Source of the DNA: Nitrospira sp. UBA6909
GTDB lineage: Bacteria > Nitrospirota > Nitrospiria > Nitrospirales > Nitrospiraceae
NCBI GenBank assembly: GCA_002451055.1
Contig: DKBD01000017.1
Location: 1,410 to 16,747 of the forward strand
DNA length: 15,338 nucleotides
Reading direction: 5' to 3'
Position numbers and translations under genes: made by a program. The notes beneath the pieces were generated by a model that saw only the letters and a list, made by a program, of their open reading frames with translations, did no database searches and was not told the DNA's origin. This document shows, piece after piece, positions 1-6,179 of this stretch; within the stretch, counting starts at the first letter, position 1; the number at the start of each line of letters is the position of its first letter.

Positions 1-581
1 GCCAGCTCGACCTGATTCCCTCGCTGCTCCATCTCCAGCCACCCGAAGCCACGGGCAAATTCTGGCTGCAGCGCTTCAGCCCCTATTTTACGAGGCCGCA
101 TGAATACGGCATCCGCATCACAGGCCCGGGCATGGCATATGAGTATGTATATGACGTGCGTCAGGTAGATCTGAAGAAGATCGCCTATGACTTTGAATAT
201 GAGCTCGACAACTGGCCAGTCGATCCACACCTCTATCAGGAGTTGGTCGCGGGGATCGAAGGCTGGCAGCGGATGCACCGGTCCGGCGATAAGCCCTTTC
301 TGTACTACTCCAAAGCGCCGACCTACGTGACGGTCTATGATGGGAGAAATCCCAACTCGCCGACGCGTCAGCGATACGACGGTCTGGCCGCATTGGTCAT
401 TGAAATCTGCAACGAAGCGGCAAAAAGCGCAGGGCAAATTCGAGCAGCCGTGGCAGAGCGAGCTGATTGCCGTGATGACTCTCTCTCTCGAATTCTCAAC
501 GACCTCACAACCCAACGCGTTCTGTACGAAGAACGCGGCAAGTACTTCACCCTGGCAATCCCGGAGAACCAGTATTTATAG
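1..581 (+). CDS. RiPP maturation radical SAM (C-methyltransferase type) protein, C-terminal part
   Basis: This is the C-terminal 192 or so residues of a larger protein, open at the left window edge and read in the frame starting at base 3; the stop is TAG at 579-581. The visible part carries the stretch LLHLQPPEATGKFWLQRFSP followed by a YGIR segment. That arrangement is typical of the region after the radical SAM barrel in the RiPP maturation radical SAM protein 1 family (B12-binding plus radical SAM, often annotated as C-methyltransferase). The last 80 residues resemble a small winged-helix-like tail. Neither the CxxxCxxC cluster motif nor the B12 domain is inside the window, so the assignment rests on the tail alone. 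The family modifies ribosomally made peptides, and a precursor gene would be expected upstream, outside the window. It converges on the minus-strand AhpD-like gene with only 9 bases between the stops. Another radical SAM subfamily remains possible. Confidence 0.72.
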   Translation, partial: QLDLIPSLLHLQPPEATGKFWLQRFSPYFTRPHEYGIRITGPGMAYEYVYDVRQVDLKKIAYDFEYELDNWPVDPHLYQELVAGIEGWQRMHRSGDKPFLYYSKAPTYVTVYDGRNPNSPTRQRYDGLAALVIEICNEAAKSAGQIRAAVAERADCRDDSLSRILNDLTTQRVLYEERGKYFTLAIPENQYL

Positions 582-590
582 CAAGTGCTC

Positions 591-923
591 CTACATCGAC
601 AGCTTCTCCGCTACGTTGCGCATTTGCACACCGTGGACCAGCGAGGCGCCGCCGCGGATGGCACAGGCCACGTGGACCGCTTCCGTCATCTCTTCGATGT
701 TCGATCCCTTTTCGAGCGACGCTTGGGTATAGGCATCGATGCAGTAGGGACACTGGACGGTGTGGGCCACCGCGAGTGCAATCAACGCCTTCTCCCGTTC
801 GGATAATGCACCTGCCGCAAATACGGCGCTGTAATAGGCTGAAAACTTTTCCCAAAGGGCGTTGTTCCCTTTGCCCATCTCGGCGAACTTGCCGAGATCA
901 TGCGAGTGGTAATACGAGTCCAT
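591..923 (-). CDS. Arsenosugar biosynthesis-associated AhpD/carboxymuconolactone decarboxylase-like protein
   Basis: This is a 110-residue, single-domain alkylhydroperoxidase-like protein. The redox motif CPYC is at residues 58-61, after the helix SEREKALIALAVAHTVQ, and is followed by EKGSNIEEMTEAVHVA and GGASLVHGVQMRN. This pattern is that of the peroxidase-like protein usually encoded beside the radical SAM enzyme ArsS in arsenosugar biosynthesis clusters. The histidine that follows CxxC in classical AhpD is replaced by Tyr65, so the catalytic relay differs from true AhpD. The start is well supported: AAGGAGGAGG lies just upstream of the ATG on the minus strand. No ArsS gene is visible in the window; the next minus-strand gene upstream is a short unknown protein 67 bases away and may share its transcript. 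A general thiol-disulfide or peroxide-detoxifying role is the alternative. Confidence 0.85.
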   Translation of the reverse strand: MDSYYHSHDLGKFAEMGKGNNALWEKFSAYYSAVFAAGALSEREKALIALAVAHTVQCPYCIDAYTQASLEKGSNIEEMTEAVHVACAIRGGASLVHGVQMRNVAEKLSM

Positions 924-990
924 ACCTCCTCCTTTGTCGATTCAAACGTCGCAAAGATGGTGTGGGAACTGATGTGGAACTGGAAACGGA

Positions 991-1281
991 TCAGGCATGG
1001 CCGGAAGAAGACGGTTCTGCCTTGGAGAGGACCTCGGAAAACCGATGGCCGACGATGTCGGTGATTTTGGTCATGAGATCCGTCACTTCCGTCCATTCGT
1101 CCGGCAGCAGATCCTGTTTCAGTCTGGGATGAATCGCCCATTGAGCGTCAACCTGGGTTCCCTTTCTGCTGACCAGCACGTGGAGCAATTCGACGTCCCA
1201 TACAGTGGGGGAGGTGGAATTGTCGCCGTCACAGGAAGAGTTTCCGTTTGAGCAGTCTGGAGGCGGTGTTGCGTGCGCCAT
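991..1281 (-). CDS. Hypothetical protein, 96 residues
   Basis: I do not recognise a family. The ATG at 1279-1281 is chosen over a longer reading (to 1389) because AGGAG sits 8 bases upstream of it, and the longer N-terminus would run into the repeat element that begins at 1346. The protein opens with a Pro/Ser/Asn/Asp-rich segment with two cysteines (residues 8 and 16, spaced by a low-complexity stretch). It then has a predicted alpha/beta portion (DVELLHVLVSRKGTQVDAQW) and an amphipathic helix (EWTEVTDLMTKITDIVGHRF). There is no signal peptide or membrane segment. It is followed after 67 bases by the AhpD-like gene in the same direction, so the two may form a small operon. That context hints at, but does not prove, a shared role. 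Confidence 0.6.
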   Translation of the reverse strand: MAHATPPPDCSNGNSSCDGDNSTSPTVWDVELLHVLVSRKGTQVDAQWAIHPRLKQDLLPDEWTEVTDLMTKITDIVGHRFSEVLSKAEPSSSGHA

Positions 1282-1666
1282 GATGAATTCTCCTGGTAAT
1301 ATCTTTTCAAGAGCATACCCCAACCATTCCCGGATTGTATATCTGCAGGCTGTTGAAAAAGTCCGCAGCATTGTTCTCTCGTCGCTCAAGACCCCAACGT
1401 CCAGAAGGCAGAGGCACAGTACCTATCCGCTGGCATGTGATCGAAGCGAGCGGTTCAACCGAACCTTGGTATGTCCCTCCTCGGTCTTTCGCTCGCTGCG
1501 GATGCGCCGGTGGAATGGCGCGTCTTGGCGCGCCGGAGTGGGGTGGGTGAGATCGACGGCCATTTTGAACATCCTGCGGGATGGCCGTGCCCCATCAACC
1601 TTCTGCAAGGCAAAGATAGTGAGTCAGTTATCCAACGGCTTGGAATGAGATGCGCCGCGAGCCCTA
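1282..1666. other. Gene-free region with a MITE-like repeat
   Basis: This stretch of 385 bases lies between the 96-residue gene and the inositol-phosphatase gene, both on the minus strand. Several overlapping short reading frames cross it, but none has protein-like composition or a convincing ribosome binding site. Most of it (1346-1576) is the repeat element described separately. The remaining 90 bases next to the phosphatase stop show no clear terminator. Confidence 0.5.
1346..1576. repeat. MITE-like element with imperfect terminal inverted repeats
   Basis: The left end, CAGGCTGTTGAAAAAGTCCG (1346-1365), and the reverse complement of the right end (1557-1576, reading CAGGATGTTCAAAATGGCCG) agree at 16 of 20 positions. 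They frame about 231 bp with no plausible gene. A GC-rich hairpin, GGCGCG-CGCGCC, lies inside at about 1517-1534. The ends resemble a family of intergenic repeats I associate with Nitrospira genomes; that is recollection, not a search. The longer ORF reading of the adjacent 96-residue gene would start inside it. Confidence 0.5.
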
Positions 1667-2494
1667 TTACGTTGAGGGAGCGATCGAGGCAGGATTTTCG
1701 TTTAGGATGTTGAGCATAGCTTCGTGGATATGTCCGTTACTCGCGACCAATTCTTGCTCATAGATAGAAAGTTGTTTTCCGCGGAAGTCCGTCAGGCGCC
1801 CTCCGGCTTCTTGCGCGATCACGGATCCGGCGGCCATATCCCACGGATTGAGCCGTACCTCCCAGAATCCGTCGAATCGGCCAGCTGCCACGTAACACAA
1901 GTCCAGCGCGGCAGACCCCGTTCGTCTCAGGCCCTGTGCCTTCAGGGCGAACCTTGCGAAGTGATCAAGATTGTTCTTCGGGGTGTCCCTGATGTCGTAA
2001 GCGAATCCGGTCACGAGGAGGCTGCTACCTAGGGCTGTCGTGTCGGAGACATGAATGGGGCGGCCGTTGAGGTGGGCGCCGCATTTGTCTGCAGCGGTGA
2101 AGAGTTCATCTCGGGATGGGTCAAAAATCACGCCAAGTATGCAACGGCCGCGATGCTCCAACCCGATCGATACGCAATAGGCGGGGTAGCCATGGGCAAA
2201 ATTTGTCGTGCCGTCGAGTGGATCGATGATCCAGAGGTATGGCGAAGGTGAAAGTTCAACACGCCCGCGTTCTTCGGCGAGGAAACCGTGGGCTGGGAAT
2301 TGCGAGCGGAGGTGGTCGATGACGCATTGTTCCGCGGCATGGTCTGCGTCCGTCACCAAATTGATCGGGTTTTTATGCTCGACGCGAAACCCTGATCGGG
2401 CATAGTCCAGCAGAAGAGCACCGGCCTTCTTGCCCGCGCCGATGGCGACTTCTAACAGAATGTCTGTGGGAATGTCATCAGGTGGGGTTGTCAT
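1667..2494 (-). CDS. suhB: Inositol-1-monophosphatase family protein (SuhB-like)
   Basis: This 275-residue metal-dependent phosphatase is of the IMPase/SuhB family, which hydrolyses myo-inositol 1-phosphate or related sugar phosphates with Mg2+ in the cytoplasm. The signature metal-binding residues are present: D49/D51 in VTDADHAAE, E74/E75 in AEERG, DPLDGTTNF at 91-99, and WDMAAG at 218-223. The substrate-side segment RRTGSAALDLCYVAAGRFDG at 190-209 is also intact. Length is as usual for the family. The ATG at 2492-2494 has only a weak, distant GGGA upstream; the family's first helix (DILLEVAIGAGKKAGALLLDY) lies just after it, so the start cannot be far off. Its promoter region is shared with the divergent HARE-HTH gene. 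Whether it serves inositol metabolism, 3'-phosphoadenosine turnover or an antitermination-like SuhB role cannot be read from sequence; the symbol is by family. Confidence 0.92.
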   Translation of the reverse strand: MTTPPDDIPTDILLEVAIGAGKKAGALLLDYARSGFRVEHKNPINLVTDADHAAEQCVIDHLRSQFPAHGFLAEERGRVELSPSPYLWIIDPLDGTTNFAHGYPAYCVSIGLEHRGRCILGVIFDPSRDELFTAADKCGAHLNGRPIHVSDTTALGSSLLVTGFAYDIRDTPKNNLDHFARFALKAQGLRRTGSAALDLCYVAAGRFDGFWEVRLNPWDMAAGSVIAQEAGGRLTDFRGKQLSIYEQELVASNGHIHEAMLNILNENPASIAPST

Positions 2495-2634
2495 GTCGGA
2501 TCATACCATTCCCTGACGTGAGAAAATCGTGAGGTATAATTCATGTGTAATTCACGAGATTGAAGCGAATAAAGCAGATCATGTTTGAAATCATAGTAGC
2601 GGAACAAGGCTTTTGTCGTCAATGCAAGCAACGC

Positions 2635-2733
2635 TTACTCGCGAGTAATAGTACTCACATAATACTCATACTATTTTTTTATTAAATAGTGTTGACATCG
2701 AGTGTAAGCAATGCTACAAAGCAAGCATGCTTG
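2635..2733 (+). promoter_or_regulatory. Palindrome-rich promoter of the HARE-HTH gene
   Basis: A perfect -35 box TTGACA (2692-2697) stands 17 bases before TACAAA (2715-2720), a moderate -10, giving a predicted start of transcription near 2727. Three inverted repeats surround it: the perfect 14-bp palindrome TTACTCGCGAGTAA (2635-2648), ACTATTT/AAATAGT (2670-2676 and 2684-2690), and the perfect 12-bp palindrome CAAGCATGCTTG (2722-2733), which lies over the predicted start. TACTC also recurs at 2636, 2652 and 2663. The block is much more AT-rich than the flanking genes. Operator function is inferred from symmetry only. Confidence 0.5.
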
Positions 2734-2746
2734 TTATGAGATGGAC

Positions 2747-3259
2747 ATGGAAGAATTAACTGATATTCTTGTTGGTCTAGAGCAACGCATTCACGCCTAC
2801 AAGAATAGGCTGCAAGAGCTTGAGAAAAAACAGCGGCGCCTGAATGACGAGATTGCCACCATTAAGAAATATCTCGAACTTGCAGAAACGCTGTATCGAG
2901 TCGAAGCCGACAAAGCCAAGCTGGCCAGCCTCTCCAATCAACTGATAACGGATGACCAGAAAGGTGTCCGGCCTCTTCCAGTCACGGATGTAACCGATCA
3001 ATCGCGTGAAATTCTGCTGGGACGAAGTAAGTATGTCGGTAAAAGTGTGCCAGAGGCAGCCTATGAGATTCTTCGAGAGTCGAATCGGGCCATGCACGCG
3101 AAGGAGCTTGTGCAGCGGCTGGTTGAGGGTGGGTTGCAAATCAAGGGGAAAACACCGCTTACCTCGGTTGCGACGTCATTGAAACGTGACAAGCGATTCA
3201 GGAAGGTGGGGCCGAATACGTTTGAAGCGCTGTCTGAGGTGTTGAGTCAAGCTGTGTGA
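2747..3259 (+). CDS. Coiled-coil protein with C-terminal HARE-HTH (winged helix) domain
   Basis: The protein has 170 residues from the ATG at 2747. In-frame ATGs at 2711 and 2741 are alternatives; 2711 would lie upstream of the predicted -10 box, and 2747 has the slightly better GAG-type ribosome site. Residues 4-60 are a charged, heptad-rich coiled coil (EQRIHAYKNRLQELEKKQRR). A linker follows, then residues about 100-162 match the HARE-HTH winged-helix fold: SVPEAAYEILRESNRAMHA, KELVQRLVEGG, TPLTSVATSLKRD, FRKVGPNTFEAL. That domain is found in HB1/ASXL proteins, the RNA polymerase delta subunit and restriction enzymes, where it is thought to bind DNA or nucleic-acid complexes. Here it has no catalytic partner domain, so a dimeric DNA-binding or nucleoid-associated protein is the likeliest role. 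A possible lysine-rich peptide and a terminator follow. The function is otherwise unknown. Confidence 0.82.
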   Translation: MEELTDILVGLEQRIHAYKNRLQELEKKQRRLNDEIATIKKYLELAETLYRVEADKAKLASLSNQLITDDQKGVRPLPVTDVTDQSREILLGRSKYVGKSVPEAAYEILRESNRAMHAKELVQRLVEGGLQIKGKTPLTSVATSLKRDKRFRKVGPNTFEALSEVLSQAV

Positions 3260-3312
3260 TGACTGCGAGTGTTCAATCAATCCAATATGAATGGTGAAAG
3301 GGGGTGAGACTC

Positions 3313-3363
3313 TTGGCAACGAAGAAAGCAGCAGCGAAGAAACCAGCGAAGAAGAAGAAGTAA
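3313..3363 (+). CDS. Possible 16-residue lysine/alanine-rich basic peptide
   Basis: A TTG start at 3313 is preceded, at a 5-base gap, by GGGGGTGA (3300-3307), which matches the GGAGGTGA consensus at 7 of 8 positions. It opens a 17-codon frame ending in TAA at 3361-3363. The peptide reads MATKKAAAKKPAKKKK: nine lysines, no acidic residue, and the KKAAAKKPAKK pattern of histone H1-like tails. It lies 53 bases after the HARE-HTH stop and 18 bases before a strong hairpin, so it is probably co-transcribed with that gene. An in-frame GTG at 3304 would add three residues but has a poorer ribosome site. It may be a real micro-protein, or the surviving tail of a longer histone-like gene. Its small size limits confidence. 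Confidence 0.42.
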   Translation: MATKKAAAKKPAKKKK

Positions 3364-3381
3364 TCCCCGCCCTATACCGTA

Positions 3382-3411
3382 CGCCGGGTGTGAGGCCACT
3401 CACTCCCGGCG
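3382..3411 (+). terminator. Hairpin terminator of the HARE-HTH/lysine-peptide unit
   Basis: CGCCGGGTGTGAG (3382-3394) pairs with CTCACTCCCGGCG (3399-3411) through 13 positions with one mismatch around a 4-base loop. The following bases are moderately T-rich (TTGGTATTCTCGTATT) rather than a clean T run. It lies 18 bases after the small basic reading frame, which fits the end of that transcript. Confidence 0.6.
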
Positions 3412-3735
3412 TTGGTATTCTCGTATTCCTCTCCTCATCCTCTCAAGTGCCAGTTGAGAGGGCAGCGTGCCGATAGTGCTTGGCCGGCAAAGTCAACGCT
3501 CTAAGCATGCTTGGTTCTTCCGGCTTTGGGTAGGGCATCGACCTCCTATTTCCCCTCTTCTCTTCAAGGTTGGAGAGGGAGCAAGAGCGATAATCCCCCA
3601 AGCGCGGAATCTTTTATGAGCGTAGCGGGAGAATTACGCCTCCTGAGCCCGTAAAGAAGGGGTGTCACCAAGGTGGGTGACGGGCAAGCCTGCTTCTCAT
3701 CCGTTTCCGAAACTATCAGGTTCCGGGGAAACTCT

Positions 3736-3769
3736 CCGTTCATCCTGTGATGAGCCTCAGGACGAACGG
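3736..3769. repeat. REP-like inverted repeat
   Basis: CCGTTCATCCTG (3736-3747) pairs with CAGGACGAACGG (3758-3769), 11 of 12 positions, around a 10-base loop. The arm resembles a dispersed intergenic repeat seen in many environmental genomes (recollection). There is no T run, so it is not a classic terminator. Confidence 0.4.
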
Positions 3770-3803
3770 GCCAGTCATTTGAAACTGCAGGAGTGTTCTG
3801 CGA

Positions 3804-3830
3804 GTGCTGATCCTTTGGCGGGATCAGCAC
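3804..3830. repeat. Perfect 10-bp stem-loop
   Basis: GTGCTGATCC (3804-3813) and GGATCAGCAC (3821-3830) form a perfect 10-bp stem with a 7-base loop. It lies about 90 bases beyond the lpxC stop in the direction of lpxC transcription. No T run follows on either strand, so a role in mRNA 3' end protection is only a possibility. Confidence 0.35.
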
Positions 3831-3916
3831 GGTCTGTCGATGCACATGCCTCAAGGTATCCACAGCCTGCCGCACGGATCTGGAATGCGCGACAGGCTGA
3901 GTGTGCCGAGAGCCGG

Positions 3917-4849
3917 TTATGAAGCTTGAAGTGCAACCGATGGCTGAAGGCGAGCCAAATGTAGCAACGAAGGCTGCCTCTCTTCAGCAAGGGGTTCAGT
4001 ATTGAGCAGCACCCATTTCTCCGGTTGCTCAAGGATTTGCTGGACCAACCGTGTGTGGAGGGCGTGCCCCGAACGTTCAGCGATGATGTGGCCGATGAAC
4101 GAGGTGCCGAGAAGAGAAAAATCTCCGATGAGATCGAGCACCTTGTGGCGAACAAATTCGTTGAGGAATCGCAGGCCGGATTGGTTCACGATCCCGTCCT
4201 TCGATAGGACGACGGTGTTGTCCAGGGTTCCACCTTTACCGAGTCCTCGAGCCCACAGCGCCTGCACTTCATGGAGAAATCCGAATGTCCTTGCCTCCGC
4301 GATCTGGGTTTCGAAGGCTTTCGAGGAGCAGTCGTGTACATAGGTCTGAGTGTTGATCAATGGATGATCGTAGTGGATCGAGTAGGTGATGCGTGGGGTG
4401 GCGGATGGCTCAATCCGCACGCGCTTCGAGCCTTCCGATACCTCGATTGGCGCCATAATCTTTAGAAAGGGCTGCTTGCGGTCTTGAGAGATCAGCCCGA
4501 CTGACCGAATTGACCGGACGAACGGCGCGGCACTCCCGTCCATCACAGGAATTTCACTCCCCGTGATATCGATATAGACGTTATCAACTTCAAGGCCGGC
4601 TAAGGCCGACAATACATGCTCGATCGTCTTGACCTGAAAGCCGTTCCCATGGATAGCCGTGCATAGTTCAGTCGGGACGCAGTGCTCGATGGAGGCCTGA
4701 AGTGAAACGTTTGCATCATCCTTCCGATTGATAAATACCACTCCGGTGTCGGGAGGGGCAGGTCTCAGTGTAATCGTCGCCGGTTGACCGGAATGGAGTC
4801 CTACGCCTGAGCAAGTCACCGCTGTTGCCAAAGTGTGTTGGTTCCTCAC
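3917..4849 (-). CDS. lpxC: UDP-3-O-acyl-N-acetylglucosamine deacetylase
   Basis: LpxC is the zinc-dependent cytoplasmic enzyme for the committed step of lipid A synthesis, removing acetate from UDP-3-O-acyl-GlcNAc. The protein has 310 residues from the GTG at 4847-4849, chosen because GGAGGGG lies just upstream and the protein then opens like the family (RNQHTLATAVTCSGVGLHSG); an in-frame GTG at 4876 is less likely. All key residues are visible: zinc ligands H78 (TIEHVLSALAGLEVDN), H235 and D239 (EFVRHKVLDLIGDFSLLG), and the catalytic H262 (ERSGHALH). Length is close to the E. coli enzyme, with a slightly longer C-terminal tail. It stands alone on the minus strand rather than in a division cluster, between two long intergenic regions. 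I found no clear promoter or terminator. Confidence 0.96.
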   Translation of the reverse strand: MRNQHTLATAVTCSGVGLHSGQPATITLRPAPPDTGVVFINRKDDANVSLQASIEHCVPTELCTAIHGNGFQVKTIEHVLSALAGLEVDNVYIDITGSEIPVMDGSAAPFVRSIRSVGLISQDRKQPFLKIMAPIEVSEGSKRVRIEPSATPRITYSIHYDHPLINTQTYVHDCSSKAFETQIAEARTFGFLHEVQALWARGLGKGGTLDNTVVLSKDGIVNQSGLRFLNEFVRHKVLDLIGDFSLLGTSFIGHIIAERSGHALHTRLVQQILEQPEKWVLLNTEPLAEERQPSLLHLARLQPSVALQAS

Positions 4850-5498
4850 GATCCCCTCCGTCTCATGGCAGCGCACAGTTTTGGTCTTCTTTTCTGCATC
4901 TGCTATTTAGGTAAGTGCAATGGATGTGCCAGTTAATCTGCAGTGTAAGGCAATGATTTGCAAGTATAATTTTCAAATCACGTAAATATTGCACTGTGTC
5001 CTAAAGATCACAACTGTTGTTTTTCTCAAGATGGAGTCAGCCAAGTCCGAACGCAATGGTGCCGATTCAATCTTACTTGTTCTGAACGAGTGAAACAAAA
5101 GGGTTTGACTATCGCAGGCCACATGCATGACGAGGCAGTCGAGCCACGAGAAATATCTATCCACGTCACAATCAAATCATGGCTGGGAAGGATGTTTCCA
5201 ATTAATTGAACTTCTAGTCAGGCGTATCATTCGGCAAACATCAAGGGGAGGGATTATTTTGGTAAAAAGGTCGGCTTCGCTACGGCCCAGTCCTCCTCTC
5301 TCACGATTCGGAGTCCCTTGCGTCTATTGAATGGTTCAGGTGGTGAGGGGCCCATGTGCGCTCCTGACCGTATAGGCAGTGATCCGTGACCGAGATTGGT
5401 CCCACTTGAGGTCTTCGTGCAAGCAGAGTACATAAGAGGCATGGGCGTCGTCGGTACGGCTATGCGTGAGGCCGGTGCCATCTGATGGGAATCGAGGG
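4850..5498. other. Long intergenic region between divergent lpxC and sdhC
   Basis: These 649 bases hold no gene I can support; short frames on both strands lack ribosome sites and protein-like composition. The half near lpxC is AT-rich and contains TGATTTG/CAAATCA (4954-4960 and 4974-4980), a 7-bp inverted repeat flanking TATAAT (4965-4970). The half near sdhC is GC-richer. Both genes' promoters must lie here, but no convincing -35/-10 pair stands out. The size leaves room for a small RNA or a long structured leader. Confidence 0.4.
4954..4980. promoter_or_regulatory. Operator-like inverted repeat around TATAAT
   Basis: TGATTTG (4954-4960) and CAAATCA (4974-4980) are perfect inverted arms with a 13-base AT-rich centre containing TATAAT. 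It lies about 105 bases upstream of the lpxC start and 520 upstream of sdhC. No matching -35 box was found on either strand, so the role is uncertain. Confidence 0.25.
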
Positions 5499-6179
5499 AT
5501 GATGAACCGCGGCGGTTATTTTCAATCTGCGTTGGGCGGCAGAATGGTGGCGTCCTTGACGGGGTTGGGTCTCGTGGGGTTCGTGATTTTTCACATGTTG
5601 GGCAATCTTCAGATATTCGAGGGGGGCGACGCGCTCAACGGGTATGCTTCGTTTCTTCGGGAAATGCCGATTCTCTTGTGGGCCGCGCGGTTAGGATTGT
5701 TGGCGGTTGCGGTATTTCATATCGCCACGACCGTCCGGCTTGCTCTGCGCAACCGCCGCGCTCGTCCGGTGGCTTATGTGGTCCATCAATATCGGAGTGC
5801 GTCCCTAGCCTCACGTACGATGGCGCTGAGCGGCGGCCTGTTGTTGTTCTTTATTGTCTTTCACCTGCTGCATTTGACAGCCGGTCTTGTCGATCCTTCC
5901 ATCCCCAATCGGTTGGATGCGCAGGGCCACCTCGATGTCTATGGGAAGGTCATCCATGCGTTCCAAAATCCGCTGTATGTGGCGGTCTATTTCGCTGGTC
6001 AACTTGTGCTCGGTTTGCATTTGAGCCATGCGGTGTCCGGTAGCCTGCAAACCTTGGGGCTTGAGCATGCGGCGTTGAACCGCCTATTCAAGACGGCGGG
6101 TCCGGCCGTTGCCGTACTTGTGGTGCTCGGCAATCTGTCAATCATTCTTGCGGTCTTTCTGGGGTTGATCCATACATGA
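5499..6179 (+). CDS. sdhC: Succinate dehydrogenase/fumarate reductase cytochrome b558 subunit
   Basis: This membrane anchor of complex II belongs to the single-subunit, diheme b558 family (Bacillus/Wolinella type) and passes electrons between SdhB and the quinone pool. It has 226 residues from the ATG at 5499; an adjacent ATG at 5502 and a GTG at 5466 are alternatives. Family similarity begins at [20 protein letters not shown]. Five hydrophobic spans are visible, with histidines in the right places for two hemes: [44 protein letters not shown] and [17 protein letters not shown]. Its stop overlaps the sdhA start (ATGA, 6176-6179), which means translational coupling. No separate SdhD is needed in this family. 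The direction of the reaction, oxidation or reduction, cannot be decided from sequence. Confidence 0.93.
   Translation: MMNRGGYFQSALGGRMVASLTGLGLVGFVIFHMLGNLQIFEGGDALNGYASFLREMPILLWAARLGLLAVAVFHIATTVRLALRNRRARPVAYVVHQYRSASLASRTMALSGGLLLFFIVFHLLHLTAGLVDPSIPNRLDAQGHLDVYGKVIHAFQNPLYVAVYFAGQLVLGLHLSHAVSGSLQTLGLEHAALNRLFKTAGPAVAVLVVLGNLSIILAVFLGLIHT

Larger units (their letters stand above)
3412..3916. other. Gene-free region with clustered hairpins
   Basis: About 505 bases lie between the terminator and the lpxC stop without a convincing gene. I see a series of stem-loops: 3439-3461 (CCTCTCAA/TTGAGAGG, 8 bp), 3664-3681 (GTCACC/GGTGAC), 3736-3769 (12 bp, one mismatch), 3804-3830 (10 bp, perfect) and 3863-3899 (CAGCCTG/CAGGCTG). 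None has a T run on either side, so none is a standard intrinsic terminator. The 10-bp palindrome AAGCATGCTT lies at 3503-3512. REP-like repeat debris or an unannotated RNA are both possible. Confidence 0.4.

Noticed and set aside
991..1389. 132-residue version of the small minus-strand gene
   Set aside because: The extra 36 residues would start in the repeat element; the ATG at 1281 has AGGAG at proper spacing.
3291..3476. 61-residue frame across the terminator region
   Set aside because: It reads through the strong hairpin, is out of frame with the better-supported lysine-rich frame, and has a Glu/Ser-rich shadow composition.
5254..5481. 75-residue minus-strand frame before sdhC
   Set aside because: No ribosome site and no recognisable fold. 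I also considered 6S, SRP and RNase P RNA here and found none of their conserved cores.
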